Shown here: positions 53,007 to 64,000 of the stretch, one piece after another
Position numbering within the stretch: position 1 is the stretch's first letter
How the letters are laid out: every line of letters starts with the position of its first letter
Source of the DNA: Curtanaerobium respiraculi
GTDB lineage: Bacteria > Actinomycetota > Coriobacteriia > Coriobacteriales > Eggerthellaceae
Assembly (NCBI RefSeq): GCF_024609215.1
Contig: NZ_JANIPD030000044.1
Coordinates: forward strand, 1 to 64,000
Direction of reading: 5' to 3'
Length of the DNA stretch: 64,000 nt
Position numbers and translations under genes: made by a program
The notes under the pieces: generated by a model
The model's input: only the letters and a program-made list of their open reading frames with translations
Databases searched by the model: none
What the model was told of the DNA's origin: nothing

Positions 53007-54352
53007 CTATTCTCCCATCTCGGTTTCGATGAAGTCGGTGTAGGCCTCCCCGCGCTCGAACGCGGGGATCCCGAGCACCTTCTGGTGGAAGGAAATCGTG
53101 GTTTTCACGCCCTCGATCTCCAGCTCGGATAGAGCGCGCTTCGCACGGGCGATCGCCTCCGCGCGGTCGTAGCCCCATACGATGAGCTTCGCGATCAGCG
53201 AATCGTAGAACGGGCTGATGCGGGCGCCCTCTTCGAGGTACGTCTCGACGCGGATGCCCGGGCCGGCGGGGAGCGTGAACTTCGTGATGGTGCCGGGGCT
53301 GGGCATGAAGTTATGGTCGGGGTCCTCGGCGTTGATGCGGAATTCGATCGCGTGGCCGTACGGCGTGAACGGCGCGCGCTCGGCGCACGCCAGGGGCTCG
53401 CCTGCGGCGATGCGGATCTGCTCTTTGATGATGTCGGTGCCGGTGATCTGCTCCGTCACGGGATGCTCGACCTGCACGCGGGTATTCATCTCCATAAAGT
53501 AGAACTTGCCGTCCTGGTCGAGCAGGAACTCGATGGTGCCCGCGTTGCGATAATCCACCGCTCGCACGGCCTTGATGGCGGCAACGCCCATGGCCCGGCG
53601 CGTCTCGGCATCGAGGGCGGGGCTCGGGGCCTCCTCCAGGAGCTTCTGGTGGCGGCGCTGGATGCTGCAGTCGCGCTCGCACAGGGCGACGCGGTTGCCA
53701 AAGTCGTCCGCAAGGATCTGTATCTCCACGTGGCGCGGGCGCAGCACGAGCTTCTCAAGGTAGACGTCGCCGTTGCCGAAGGCGGCAGCCGCCTCGGTCT
53801 TGGCCGCCTGGTATTCCTTCTCCAAATCGGCGGGGTCGTGCACTTCGCGCATGCCCTTGCCGCCGCCGCCGGCGCTCGCCTTGATGAGCACGGGATAACC
53901 CACCTTGGCGGCGAATTCCGCCGCCTCCTCCACGGTGTCGACCGTGCCGATGCTCCCGGGCACCGTCGGCACTCCGCAGCGCTTCATGGTGTCGCGCGCG
54001 ACGCTCTTATTGCCCATCGCCTCGATGCAGTCCGGCGAAGGGCCGATCCAGACGATGTCGTTGTCCATGCACGCGCGGGCAAAGTCGGCGTTTTCGGCCA
54101 AGAAGCCGTAACCGGGATGGATGGCCTGGGCGCCGGTCGTTGTCGCCGCGGCGATGATGTTCGGCATGGCCAGGTAGCTCTTCGTGGCGGGAGCGGGCCC
54201 GATGCACACGGCCTCGTCGGCATAGCGCACCGGCAGGGTGTCCGCGTCCTCCGTCGAATAGACGGCGACGGTCTTCACGCCCAGCTCCCGGGCGGCCCGC
54301 ATGATGCGCAGAGCCACTTCCCCGCGGTTGGCGATGAGGATCTTATCGAACA

Positions 54353-54353
<1 letters not shown>
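53007..54353 (-). CDS. accC: Biotin carboxylase (AccC type)
   Basis: This 448-aa enzyme charges the biotinyl carrier with bicarbonate and ATP. It begins MFDKILIANRGEVALRIMRA, has the ATP-grasp loop KASAGGGGKGMREV and EMNTRVQVEHPVTE (catalytic site) and NRVALCERDCSIQRRHQK. The ATG at 54353 overlaps the stop of the upstream carboxyltransferase-BCCP gene (TGATG); a GTG at 54356 is in frame. With the upstream gene it gives a two-subunit pyruvate or acyl-CoA carboxylase. Confidence 0.94.
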
Positions 54354-56248
<1,895 letters not shown>

Positions 56249-56276
56249 GCGAAACCTCCTTGATAATTGAAGTCAC

Positions 56277-56282
56277 ATTATA
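56277..56282 (-). promoter_or_regulatory. -10 box (TATAAT) of the carboxylase operon
   Basis: On the minus strand a consensus TATAAT lies 29 bp before the ATG at 56248, preceded by AGGAGG just before the start. A short leader is implied. Confidence 0.65.
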
Positions 56283-56337
56283 GGGAAACATGCCGCATCG
56301 GGCTTTACCGCATCAAAATTCATAGTCAATCTACCCA

Positions 56338-56382
56338 TTCCCCAGACCAGCGGACCGTCGAACGGGCGTCCCATCTGGGGTC
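56338..56382 (+). other. Hairpin in the sstT leader
   Basis: CCCCAGA (56340-56346) pairs with TCTGGGG (about 56374-56380) and encloses a GGAC/GTCC stem. It lies about 110 bp upstream of sstT. It may be a leader structure; I could not match it to any known riboswitch. Confidence 0.4.
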
Positions 56383-56489
56383 TTGGACGCACGCGGAGCG
56401 GAGCGCGCCGTTGAGGCGATTTTTGCTTGCACGCGATAGAGCGTTAAAGGAAAATAGGGCGGTTCATATCCATACGGGAAGGAATCATC

Positions 56490-57764
56490 GTGGGTAATCT
56501 TTGGAGAACATGGAATTCATGGAGCCTGATCGGCCGCATCGTCTGCGGTTTGGTCATAGGCACCATCCTGGCGCTCGTCGTGCCGGGGAGCGAATGGATC
56601 GCATTGCTCGGCACGCTGTTCGTATCGGCTCTGAAGGCGGTAGCACCCGTGCTCGTCTTCTTCCTGGTCATCAGCGCGCTGTGCAATGCGACCAAGTCCG
56701 GTGCCATGAAGCGCATCGTCGTGCTGTACGTCATCGGCACGTTCATCGCGGGAATCGTGGCGGTCTGCGCCAGCTTCCTGTTCCCGCTGCAGCTGACGCT
56801 CCAGGGCGTCGAGGCGGCGAACAAGACGGCGCCGTCCGGCGTGGGCGAAGTGCTCAGCAACCTGCTTACCAACATCGTCAGCAATCCGGTCGGATCGCTC
56901 ACCGAGGCGAACTTCCTGGCGATCCTCACCTGGGCGATCCTCATCGGCATCGCCCTGCGTGCGGCAAGCGACGGGACGAAGCGGATCCTGGCGGATACGG
57001 CGGATGCCGTGCAGAAGGTCGTGCGCTGGGTCATCGCCTTCGCGCCCTTCGGCGTGCTGGGCCTGGTCTACAACGCCGTCACCACCAGCGGCATCGAGAT
57101 CTTCACCGAATACGGGGAGCTCATCCTCATCCTCGTCGGCTGCATGGCGATCATCGCGTTCATCACCAACCCGATCATGGTCTACCTCAACATCCATCGC
57201 AACCCGTTCCCCCTGGTGTTCCGCTGCCTAAAGGATTCGGCCATCACGGCGTTCTTCACCCGCAGCTCCGCGGCGAACATCCCCATCAACATGGAGCTGT
57301 GCCGCAAGCTCGGGCTTGACAAGGACAACTACTCCGTGTCGATCCCCCTGGGCGCCACGGTCAACATGGCCGGCGCCTGCGTGACGATCACCGTCATGAG
57401 CATGGCCGCGGCCCAGACGCTGGGCATCCAGGTCGATTTCCTCACCGCCGTTATCCTATGCGTGCTCTCCGCTGTGAGCGCGGCCGGCGCTTCCGGCGTC
57501 GCGGGCGGCAGCCTCCTGCTCATCCCGGTCGCCTGCTCGCTTCTGGGCGTCCCCACGGACATCGCCATGCAGATGGTGGGCGTCGGGTTCATCATCGGCG
57601 TGATCCAAGACAGCTGCGAAACGGCCCTGAACTCCAGCTCCGACGCCCTGTTCACCGCCACGGCCGAATACGCCAATTGGAACAAGGTGGGCGTGGAATA
57701 CCAGGCCGGTCGCGACCACGAGCCCGTGGACGCGGACCTGCTGCCCGCCGCGCGCATCGCGTAG
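56490..57764 (+). CDS. sstT: Serine/threonine:Na+ symporter
   Basis: This 424-aa DAACS-family transporter has about eight membrane helices plus hairpin loops. TRSSAANIPINMELCRKLG is the conserved SstT/GltPh hairpin-1 segment and PLGATVNMAGACVTITVMS the TM7 NMAG motif for sodium binding. The GTG at 56490 follows GGAAGGAATCATC. It is followed by a 28-bp perfect palindrome terminator. Confidence 0.92.
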   Translation: MGNLWRTWNSWSLIGRIVCGLVIGTILALVVPGSEWIALLGTLFVSALKAVAPVLVFFLVISALCNATKSGAMKRIVVLYVIGTFIAGIVAVCASFLFPLQLTLQGVEAANKTAPSGVGEVLSNLLTNIVSNPVGSLTEANFLAILTWAILIGIALRAASDGTKRILADTADAVQKVVRWVIAFAPFGVLGLVYNAVTTSGIEIFTEYGELILILVGCMAIIAFITNPIMVYLNIHRNPFPLVFRCLKDSAITAFFTRSSAANIPINMELCRKLGLDKDNYSVSIPLGATVNMAGACVTITVMSMAAAQTLGIQVDFLTAVILCVLSAVSAAGASGVAGGSLLLIPVACSLLGVPTDIAMQMVGVGFIIGVIQDSCETALNSSSDALFTATAEYANWNKVGVEYQAGRDHEPVDADLLPAARIA

Positions 57765-57794
57765 CGGCTTCTGTTGATACCGCGTTGCTTATGC

Positions 57795-57822
57795 GAAGGA
57801 CCGCCCCGCGGGGCGGTCCTTC
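57795..57822 (+). terminator. 28-bp perfect palindromic terminator after sstT
   Basis: GAAGGACCGCCCCG and its exact complement form a 14-bp stem with no loop bases, 31 bp after the stop. The TTCC tail and GC-rich stem fit intrinsic termination. Confidence 0.75.
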
Positions 57823-57859
57823 CGGTATAGTCAGGTGAACCGAATCAAGGAGTCTGATC

Positions 57860-58876
57860 TTGGCACCTGCACACGGCAAACACGGCAAGCCGGGCGCGCA
57901 TGCTGCCCATGCGAGGCGCCGCCGCCCCATCGGATGCATCATCGCGGGCATCGTCGCCGCCCTCCTTCTCGCAGCCGTCCTCGCGGGCACCGCGCTCTTC
58001 CCCAACGCCGCGCGCGAACTCGCGGATTCGCTTCTTCCGGGTGCAGGCATCTCGGTGCCGTCGGAAACCTCGGCGAGCGCCCCGGCCAGCCGTCCATCCG
58101 TTTCCGACCCTCCGGCCCCACGGTCCTCATCCCCGGCATCCACGCCGCCAGCCGGCGCGAAGGCCCCGCTGAAGACCGCGCAGATCGCAGCATGCGGCGA
58201 TGTCGCGATCCGCTGCCCCATCGAGCCCGCATCCATCACGGGGGTGCTCTTCCATCAAGCCTCGTACGATTACGCCCTGCAGATGACCACGCAGCTGCCC
58301 GCAGCCGACGCGGAGACGTGCTGGAGCACGAATGCGATCCGCGTGAACAACGCGCAGACCGATGTATCCGGGTGGGTGGACGCCGATGCGCTGCATCTGT
58401 GGCGCACGGGCGCGTCCACCGACATGGACACATCGATCGACACCGGCGCGGCAGCCGGAACCCCGGTATACGCCCCCGTCACCGGCACGGTGATCAAGGT
58501 GTGCGACTATCTTCTGTACGACGAGCTGCCCGATATCGAGATCCATATCCAGCCCGACGGGCACCCCGAGCTCGACTGCGTGATCATCCACACCACGGAC
58601 TGCCAGGTGACCGCCGGCCAAAGGGTCGAGGCGGGGGTCACCCGGATATCCAGCATTCGGGACATCGCATCGACGATAAGCGGCGTGCAGCTCGAATCGT
58701 TCACCGAGGACGGCGGGAACCACGTCCACGTGCAGGTCAACGATGCCGATGCACCGGGATATCGGTTGAAGAAGCTGATCAGCGCGGTCCTCACCGGGCA
58801 GGAAACGCCCGAGCAGGCTGCGGCGCAGCATGCCGCCGAAGAGGAGGCGAGAGCGGCGGCCGAAGCCGCCGCCTAG
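57860..58876 (+). CDS. Membrane-anchored protein with M23-like (LytM) domain
   Basis: This 338-aa protein starts with TTG at 57860 (AAGGAG 9 bp upstream). It has a basic His/Arg-rich N-terminus, one membrane helix (about 25-45), a Pro/Ser/Ala-rich linker (about 60-100), and a beta-rich domain (about 170-300). GTPVYAPVTGTVIKV, VIIHTTDCQV and NHVHVQVN resemble LytM/M23 folds. The zinc-binding HxxxD of active endopeptidases is not clearly visible, only HVHVQ, so it may be degenerate. Cell-wall role inferred. Confidence 0.75.
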   Translation: MAPAHGKHGKPGAHAAHARRRRPIGCIIAGIVAALLLAAVLAGTALFPNAARELADSLLPGAGISVPSETSASAPASRPSVSDPPAPRSSSPASTPPAGAKAPLKTAQIAACGDVAIRCPIEPASITGVLFHQASYDYALQMTTQLPAADAETCWSTNAIRVNNAQTDVSGWVDADALHLWRTGASTDMDTSIDTGAAAGTPVYAPVTGTVIKVCDYLLYDELPDIEIHIQPDGHPELDCVIIHTTDCQVTAGQRVEAGVTRISSIRDIASTISGVQLESFTEDGGNHVHVQVNDADAPGYRLKKLISAVLTGQETPEQAAAQHAAEEEARAAAEAAA

Positions 58877-58891
58877 AAGCACTGACGAAGG

Positions 58892-59452
58892 CTAGACGCG
58901 CTTGACGAAGCGGCCGTCGCGGGTGTCGATCTGAACTTTCTCCCCCACGTTGATGTACATGGGGATGTTCACCACGGCGCCAGTCTCGAGCGTGGCGGGC
59001 TTCGTGCCGCCCTGCACCGTGTCGCCCTTGAAGCCCGGATCCGTCTCGGCGACCTCGAGCTCAACGAACATCTGCGGCGTCACGCTGATCAGCTCATCGC
59101 CCGCGTACTGCAGCGTCACCTCGTCGCTTTCCTTCAGCCAGTTGGCGGTGTCGCCGATGACATCGGCGGGGATGTTCATCTGCTCGTAGTTGTTGGGGTC
59201 CATGAAGTAGAAGTCGGCGCCGTCGGTATAGAGGTACTGCATCTTCTTCTCTTCCATGCGCACGGAATCGAACTTCGTTCCGCTGTTGAACGTGTATTCG
59301 ACCACCCGGCCGCTGCGGATGTCGCGCAGCTTGGTGCGCACGAACGCACCGCCCTTGCCGGGCTTCACGTGCTGGAACTCCTGGATGGTCCACAGCTTGC
59401 GGTTGTACTCGATGCAGATACCGTTCTTGAAGTCGGCAGTGGAAATCGCCAT
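58892..59452 (-). CDS. efp: Elongation factor P
   Basis: This 186-aa protein rescues ribosomes stalled at polyproline. It begins MAISTADFKNGICIEYN and has the KOW-like loop HVKPGKGGAF with Lys33 at the tip where modification occurs, then two OB domains ending GEKVQIDTRDGRF. It follows pepP on the minus strand, the normal pepP-efp pairing. Confidence 0.95.
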   Translation of the reverse strand: MAISTADFKNGICIEYNRKLWTIQEFQHVKPGKGGAFVRTKLRDIRSGRVVEYTFNSGTKFDSVRMEEKKMQYLYTDGADFYFMDPNNYEQMNIPADVIGDTANWLKESDEVTLQYAGDELISVTPQMFVELEVAETDPGFKGDTVQGGTKPATLETGAVVNIPMYINVGEKVQIDTRDGRFVKRV

Positions 59453-59485
59453 TGGCTGATACCCTTCTTTTCGTGTTGCAAACCG

Positions 59486-60577
59486 CTAGATAATAACGAT
59501 GTCGTGCGTAGATTGCGTGAAGACCTGGAATCCACCGTCGGTCACCACGCCGTAATCCTCCAGACGCATGCCGAACTCCCCTTCGAGGTAGATGCCCGGC
59601 TCCACCGTCACCACGTTGCCAGCCTGCAGAGGCTCATCGTTGCGAGGGGACAGCAAGGGCTCCTCGTGGACGTCGATGCCGACGCCGTGGCCCAGCCCGT
59701 GCCCCATCTTCCCGCCGAATCCGGCGGCGGCGAGCACGTCCTCCGCCATCCGATGCGCCGCAGCGCCCGTCACGCCGGGCTTGAGGAAGGCCTCGACCGA
59801 CTCGTTCGCCTCGCGCAGCGCGCGGTAGGCATCGCGTTTGCGCCGGTCGGGCTCGCCGAGGAACACCGTGCGCGTCATATCGCTGCAATAGCCGCGGGCA
59901 CGCGCCCCGAAATCCATGACGACGCACTGCCCCGCCTCCAGAACGGTGTCCCCGGGAATCGCGTGCGGGCTCGCGCCGTGGGGGCCGGCGGCGACGATGC
60001 TTCCAAACGCAAGGCCCTCCGCGCCGTGGCAGAGCATGAAATGCTCCAGCTCGACCTTCACCTGGCGCTCCGTCATGCCAGGTTTCATGAAGCCGATGAT
60101 ATGGTCGAACGCCGCGTCAGTGATAGCCTGCGCATGCCTCAGCCGGTCGATTTCCGCGGCATCCTTGACCGCGCGCAGCCCCAGCACCAGATCGTGCGTT
60201 TCGAAGAAGCGCTCCCGCGCGCCGTCGCCGAGCTCCTTTTCGAGGGCGCGGAATTCCGCAAGCGCCATCCCATCCTCCAGGGCGAGGGGGAACGGGGGCC
60301 GCTGGCCCTTGAGCCATTCCGCATGGCTCATGCGCGCATCGTCGATGCGGACGGGGCCGCCCTCAGCCGCCCTGCGGCAGGCGGCGCTGTAGCGGGAATC
60401 CGTATGCAGGACGGCATCGTCGCCTGTCACGAGCAGGGCGTGGGCCTGCTCGTCGTCGAACACGCCATCGAAAGCGGTCAGCCAGGCGATGTTGCCCGTA
60501 TCGCGGACGAGGATCGCATCCTGCTCCAAAGCCGAGCGGACCTTCGCAAGCCGCGCGGCGCTCAATTCGCTGTTCAT
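59486..60577 (-). CDS. pepP: Xaa-Pro aminopeptidase, M24 family
   Basis: This 363-aa protein has the M24 metal ligands in VMDFGARARGYCSDMTRT (two Asp), GHGLGHGVGIDVHEEP (His), VTVEPGIYL (Glu) and MRLEDYGVV (Glu). The N-terminal creatinase-like domain (about 1-125) is intact. Two adjacent ATGs at 60580 and 60577 are possible; the second has a better spacing to AGGAG. A 109-bp gap separates it from aroB. Confidence 0.9.
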   Translation of the reverse strand: MNSELSAARLAKVRSALEQDAILVRDTGNIAWLTAFDGVFDDEQAHALLVTGDDAVLHTDSRYSAACRRAAEGGPVRIDDARMSHAEWLKGQRPPFPLALEDGMALAEFRALEKELGDGARERFFETHDLVLGLRAVKDAAEIDRLRHAQAITDAAFDHIIGFMKPGMTERQVKVELEHFMLCHGAEGLAFGSIVAAGPHGASPHAIPGDTVLEAGQCVVMDFGARARGYCSDMTRTVFLGEPDRRKRDAYRALREANESVEAFLKPGVTGAAAHRMAEDVLAAAGFGGKMGHGLGHGVGIDVHEEPLLSPRNDEPLQAGNVVTVEPGIYLEGEFGMRLEDYGVVTDGGFQVFTQSTHDIVII

Positions 60578-60686
60578 CATGCTCCTATCAATACTCCTGC
60601 CCGCAGACGGCATCGATGCTGCCGACCTGCTCGGCTCCGCACCTCCGTGCGCGGCGTCCCTGCAAGCGAGAGCGCGCCGCGAAAGA

Positions 60687-61784
60687 TCAGCGGTCCGCCA
60701 GCCAATCCTCCATCTGCGCACGCAGGATTTCGCGCCCGACCGTTTCGATGCTCCACGAGCCCACATCATGCGGCAGGACGAATCGGACGCCGTCGCCGGA
60801 CGGCTCGTCAACCCGCATCGCATCGATCAGCCCGTCGGGGTCGGCCGCAAGCGGGATGCGCTCCACGCCCAACGCGTCGAGCAGGCCATCCTGCTCCTCG
60901 ACAAAGGCCGGCGATGCCCCGCACACCGCCGCGCCCAACCGTGCGGAGAGGCGCATGCCCTCCGCGATGCACCGGCCGTGGCCGAAGGCGCCGTATCCGG
61001 CGATTCTCTCGATAGCGCATCCCAGCTCGGAGCCGTAGCGCAAGCAGGAGCGCACCTCATCGTCGGTCGCATCCCCGGCAACGACCCCCGCCCTGAACAC
61101 CAGGCAGCGGGCGATCATCTCGCGCAGCAGCTCCTCATCATGAGATGCCAACCCCCGCGCACGCTCGCACATCCAGAAGAAGGATTCGTCGGAAGACAGG
61201 ACCGCAGCCCGCACCGCTTCGGCCCAGCCGTTGCCCCACTCCCCCTCCGGCAGCGAGGAAAGCGCGTTCGTGTCCACACAGACGAAGCGGGGGCGCGCCG
61301 TGACGCTGGCGATGTCCTTTCCCACCGGCAGGTCGATGGACGACCTGCCGTCGATCGCGAGGGAGACCATCGCACGCAGGGTCGTGGGCACGTGCACGAG
61401 GTTGACCCCGCCGGAGAACGTCGCCGCGACGAATCCCGCCACGTCGAGGACCATGCCGCCGCCCAAGGCGATGATGCAGCACGTCCGATCGAGTCCCAGT
61501 TGGGCCATCGTCTGCCAGAGTTCCGCGACAACGCGGACATTCTTCGTCGCCTCGCCTGCGGGTAGCACGACCTCGCGGCAGGGAAGCTGGGCCGCGAGCA
61601 TGCGCTCGCGCACCGCATCAAGGTAGAGCGGCGCCACATTCGCGTCAGAGACGATGAGCACCGATGAGGTGCCGGGCGCATCGGAGCGCACATGCGCCCC
61701 CAAGCTGCTGAACGTCCCCGGGCCGATGCGCACGTCGTAGGCGTCGCCGTCCGCGAAATTCACCACTACCTTAATACTGGGCAT
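60687..61784 (-). CDS. aroB: 3-dehydroquinate synthase
   Basis: This 365-aa NAD/zinc enzyme performs step two of the shikimate pathway. Motifs are LPAGEATKNV, DRTCCIIALGGGMVLDVAGFVA (glycine-rich NAD loop), VHVPTTLRAMVSLAIDGRSSID and LRYGSELGCAIERIAGYGAFGHGRCIAEG (zinc His pair region). The start at 61784 overlaps the aroK stop by 19 bp, so the genes are coupled. Confidence 0.94.
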   Translation of the reverse strand: MPSIKVVVNFADGDAYDVRIGPGTFSSLGAHVRSDAPGTSSVLIVSDANVAPLYLDAVRERMLAAQLPCREVVLPAGEATKNVRVVAELWQTMAQLGLDRTCCIIALGGGMVLDVAGFVAATFSGGVNLVHVPTTLRAMVSLAIDGRSSIDLPVGKDIASVTARPRFVCVDTNALSSLPEGEWGNGWAEAVRAAVLSSDESFFWMCERARGLASHDEELLREMIARCLVFRAGVVAGDATDDEVRSCLRYGSELGCAIERIAGYGAFGHGRCIAEGMRLSARLGAAVCGASPAFVEEQDGLLDALGVERIPLAADPDGLIDAMRVDEPSGDGVRFVLPHDVGSWSIETVGREILRAQMEDWLADR

Positions 61785-62317
61785 AGCACACCCTCCTCGA
61801 TCAACATGCGTTTCACCTCGTGCGCCATCGATCCGGCGGTCTTTCCATTGGAGTCCACCGTGACATCGGCGAGCTCCGCATAGTACGGCAACAGCTCCCT
61901 ATTCGCGCGGCGCACGGAGCCCATCGTCTCGAAGAACGGCCGGGAATCGTGATTGCTAATCCGAGCGGAGCTCTCCTCGGGCAGCACGTGGACGTACACC
62001 ACGAACCCCGATTCCGCGAGGATCTTGCGGCACCTCCTCCCCGCGACGAGACCGCCCCCGCAGGCGATGAGCAGAGGGTCGCCACCGACGAACCGCTCCA
62101 ACTCGTCGGCCTCCATCTCGGAGAAGCGCTCCTGCCCTTCCTCAAGCAAGAGCTCCTTCGCGTCGCGCCCGTACCGCCGTCCCAGCGCCCGGTCGATGTC
62201 GACCGAGGCGAGGCCGCAATCGCGGGCGAGCCGGCGCGCCAAGGTGGTCTTCCCGGCGCCCATGAATCCGATGAGGAACACCGAGCGTTTTAATTCGTAT
62301 CGCTGTCGAGGCTCCAT
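61766..62317 (-). CDS. aroK: Shikimate kinase
   Basis: This 183-aa kinase has Walker A GFMGAGKTTLARRLA, the shikimate-binding DIDRALGRRYGRDAKELLLEEG and LIACGGGLVAG, and an RPF lid (DSRPFFETMGSV). It sits 3 bp after aroC and overlaps aroB, one aroCKB operon. Confidence 0.94.
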   Translation of the reverse strand: MEPRQRYELKRSVFLIGFMGAGKTTLARRLARDCGLASVDIDRALGRRYGRDAKELLLEEGQERFSEMEADELERFVGGDPLLIACGGGLVAGRRCRKILAESGFVVYVHVLPEESSARISNHDSRPFFETMGSVRRANRELLPYYAELADVTVDSNGKTAGSMAHEVKRMLIEEGVLCPVLR

Positions 62318-62320
62318 GGT

Positions 62321-63493
62321 CTACCTCGATTGCGTCCTGATGCGCTGCAGGTAGGTGCGCAGGTTCGCCTTGATGTCCGCCATGTTGTCGGAGCCGAATT
62401 TCGACAGGTATGCGTTCGCCAGCACGAACGTCACCTCGGCTTCGGCGACCACCGCGGCCGAGGGCACGGCGCATACGTCGCCACGCTCTCTGCTCGCCAG
62501 GGCGGGCTCCAGCGTGTCGATGTTCACCGTGCGCAGGGGGTTCTTCAACGTGGGGATGGGTTTCATGGCGGCGGTGATGACCAGGGGCATCCCCGTCGTC
62601 ATGCCGCCCTCCAGGCCGCCCGCGTTGTTGCTGGAACGATAGAAGCCGCGCTCGCGCGACTGCATGATGGGGTCGTGCACGTCGGAGCCGGACCGCTTCG
62701 CCGCCTCGAATCCCAATCCGAACTCCACGCCCTTGATGGCGGGGATGCTGAAAAGCGCGGCGCCGAGCTGGCTGGTCAGGCGGTTGGGTCCAACGTCGAA
62801 TCCGCCGAGGCCCGGCACCAGGCCCGTCGCCACCACGCGGAACGTGCCGCCGAGGCTCTCCCCCTGCACCCGGGCGACGTCGATCATCTTCTTCATCCGC
62901 TCCGACGCCGCCGCATCGGGGCAGCGCACCTCGGATAACTCGATATCGGCGGGATTGCATCGGACGGGGCCTTGGAAGGGGCTGTCCTCGACCCACTCGG
63001 CCTGGCCGATGCGCGTGACGTAGCTGAAGACCTCGACCCCCAAGGCGGCCAAAAGCTCCTTGGCCACCCCAGCCGCCGCGACACGCGCCGCCGTCTCGCG
63101 TGCGCTGGCGCGCTCAAGGACGGTGCGGCAATCGTCGGAGTTGTTTTTGAGCACGCCGACCAGGTCCGCGTGGCCCGGGCGCGGCGTGACCTCGCGCATC
63201 AATCCCTCCGGGGGGTTTCCGGTCACCGACATCCGGTCGGACCAGTTGGCCCAATCCCGATTGGCTATGGCGAGCGCGATGGGCGTGCCCAGCGTGAGGC
63301 CGAATCGGACGCCCGAGGTAATGATCACCTCGTCGGCTTCGATCTGCTGGCGCCCCCCGCGCCCATAGCCCGCCTGCCTGCGTTTGAGGTCGGCGTTGAT
63401 ATCCGATGCGGAGACCTTCAAGCCGGCCGGCACGCCGCTGACGATCGCCGTCAGCTGCGGCCCGTGCGACTCGCCCGCTGTAACGAACTGCAT
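62321..63493 (-). CDS. aroC: Chorismate synthase
   Basis: This 390-aa FMN-dependent enzyme makes chorismate. N-terminal FVTAGESHGPQLTAIVSG, KRRQAGYGRGGRQQIEAD, RPGHADLVGVLKNNSDDCR-type motif and SSNNAGGLEGGMTTGMPL are diagnostic. ATG at 63493 follows AAAAGGAACAACC. First of the aroCKB genes. Confidence 0.95.
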   Translation of the reverse strand: MQFVTAGESHGPQLTAIVSGVPAGLKVSASDINADLKRRQAGYGRGGRQQIEADEVIITSGVRFGLTLGTPIALAIANRDWANWSDRMSVTGNPPEGLMREVTPRPGHADLVGVLKNNSDDCRTVLERASARETAARVAAAGVAKELLAALGVEVFSYVTRIGQAEWVEDSPFQGPVRCNPADIELSEVRCPDAAASERMKKMIDVARVQGESLGGTFRVVATGLVPGLGGFDVGPNRLTSQLGAALFSIPAIKGVEFGLGFEAAKRSGSDVHDPIMQSRERGFYRSSNNAGGLEGGMTTGMPLVITAAMKPIPTLKNPLRTVNIDTLEPALASRERGDVCAVPSAAVVAEAEVTFVLANAYLSKFGSDNMADIKANLRTYLQRIRTQSR

Positions 63494-63507
63494 GGTTGTT
63501 CCTTTTC

Positions 63508-64000
63508 TCACTGGGTGCGCTTCGATTCTACCATTGCAGTTTCGGGCTGCCTCTCTCCCATCAAGGCGTTTTCAAATGCACGGATAACCTTCGTATGCTT
63601 CAGATCGACTGTCGCCAGCGGGCAGACAAGGTATCCCGCCATACCCAGCAGGTGGGCCCCCAGGATGTCGGTCGAGATCTGGTCGCCGACCACGACGGTG
63701 CTCGATCTGCTGGCGCCCATCATCGCGCGGGCGCGCAGAAAGCCATGCGGAAGCGGCTTGCATGCCTTCGCCACCACGGGGATGCCCAGTTTGCCCCCCC
63801 ATTCGTACGGGGAGGCATGCCAGTTGTTGGAGACGATGCACAAGTCGACGCCGGCCTCGCACGCGCGGGCGAGCCAGGCACGCACGTCGCGGGGGACATC
63901 ATGCGTCTGCCGGGAGAGGATCGTGTTGTCCATATCCAAAAGCACGCACGAGTACCCCGCGCCGATCACATCCTTGCCCACATCGATTGCGGAGATGCGG
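63508..64000 (-). CDS. YqeG-family HAD phosphatase (5' end beyond the window)
   Basis: The visible part reads LLDMDNTILSRQTHD (HAD motif I), CIVSNNWHAS (motif II), KACKPLPHGF (Lys) and STVVVGDQISTDILGAHL (motif IV), as in YqeG-type class III HAD phosphatases. The frame continues upstream of the GTG at 63981 with RISAID, a pattern of the family's true N-terminus, so the start probably lies past position 64000. It is 14 bp ahead of aroC in the same operon. Confidence 0.88.
   Translation of the reverse strand, partial: RISAIDVGKDVIGAGYSCVLLDMDNTILSRQTHDVPRDVRAWLARACEAGVDLCIVSNNWHASPYEWGGKLGIPVVAKACKPLPHGFLRARAMMGASRSSTVVVGDQISTDILGAHLLGMAGYLVCPLATVDLKHTKVIRAFENALMGERQPETAMVESKRTQ

Noticed and set aside
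59369-61015. 548-codon plus-strand open frame
   Set aside because: Antisense of pepP and aroB.

Overview
The window is a high-GC bacterial chromosome segment (roughly 60 % G+C by eye) with dense, mostly operonic genes. Several features point to an anaerobic actinobacterium of the class Coriobacteriia, probably an Eggerthellaceae-like gut or oral organism: ATG/GTG/TTG starts, a four-domain ribosomal protein S1, SEC-C methionine aminopeptidase, an EFR1-type ferredoxin, an ATC-hydrolase/methyltransferase pair and an OadA-BCCP fusion. This placement is inferred from gene content; no 16S rRNA gene is present.

Region by region. 1-5.5 kb: edge of a GntR regulator with a 14-bp-arm operator, a methyltransferase/thiazoline-hydrolase-like pair, and a complete FecBCD-type iron/siderophore/cobalamin importer. 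5.6-11.1 kb: a histidine kinase/OmpR pair divergent from a MacAB-like efflux operon, with an OmpR-type direct repeat between them. 11.5-15.8 kb: a TetR gene and a heterodimeric exporter-fold ABC pair resembling the siderophore importers YbtPQ/IrtAB. 16.3-21.7 kb: an SDR oxidoreductase, three small unknown or envelope genes, a low-GC gene-poor stretch, a decayed DUF4143 AAA ATPase and two tRNAs (Glu, Gln). 21.8-34.6 kb: NYN/LOTUS protein, CCA-adding enzyme, amidohydrolase, RecN, MBL hydrolase, the FMN-riboswitch-controlled rib operon, HAD phosphatase and EFR1 ferredoxin. 35.1-43 kb: CysK with a divergent Rrf2 regulator, MetAP, UvrB, CoaE and S1, with repeat-rich intergenic DNA on both sides of MetAP. 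43.4-47.4 kb: an ECF transporter (S, T, AA) with its own AraC regulator. 47.4-49.7 kb: a Na+/H+ antiporter-like protein and a His-rich MarR regulator. 50-56.3 kb: carboxylase subunits, Asp23, NusB, XseB, DXS. 56.5-64 kb: SstT, an M23-like protein, then a YqeG-AroC-AroK-AroB-PepP-EFP cluster.

The most interesting signal spans three distant loci. The 16-bp palindrome GTTAG-N6-CTAAC occurs directly upstream of the methyltransferase/thiazoline-hydrolase pair (1957-1972), the YbtPQ-like ABC pair (15755-15770) and the ECF/AraC operon (43409-43424). It resembles DtxR/IdeR-type iron boxes. I propose one metal-responsive regulon for scavenging and processing foreign (possibly thiazoline-containing) siderophores or haem-like compounds. 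Other unusual features are a 200-nt nested-hairpin element bounded by 27-bp inverted arms (24295-24496), three families of short dispersed intergenic repeats, and a MITE-like element that appears to have cut the acidic C-terminal tail off the EFR1 ferredoxin.
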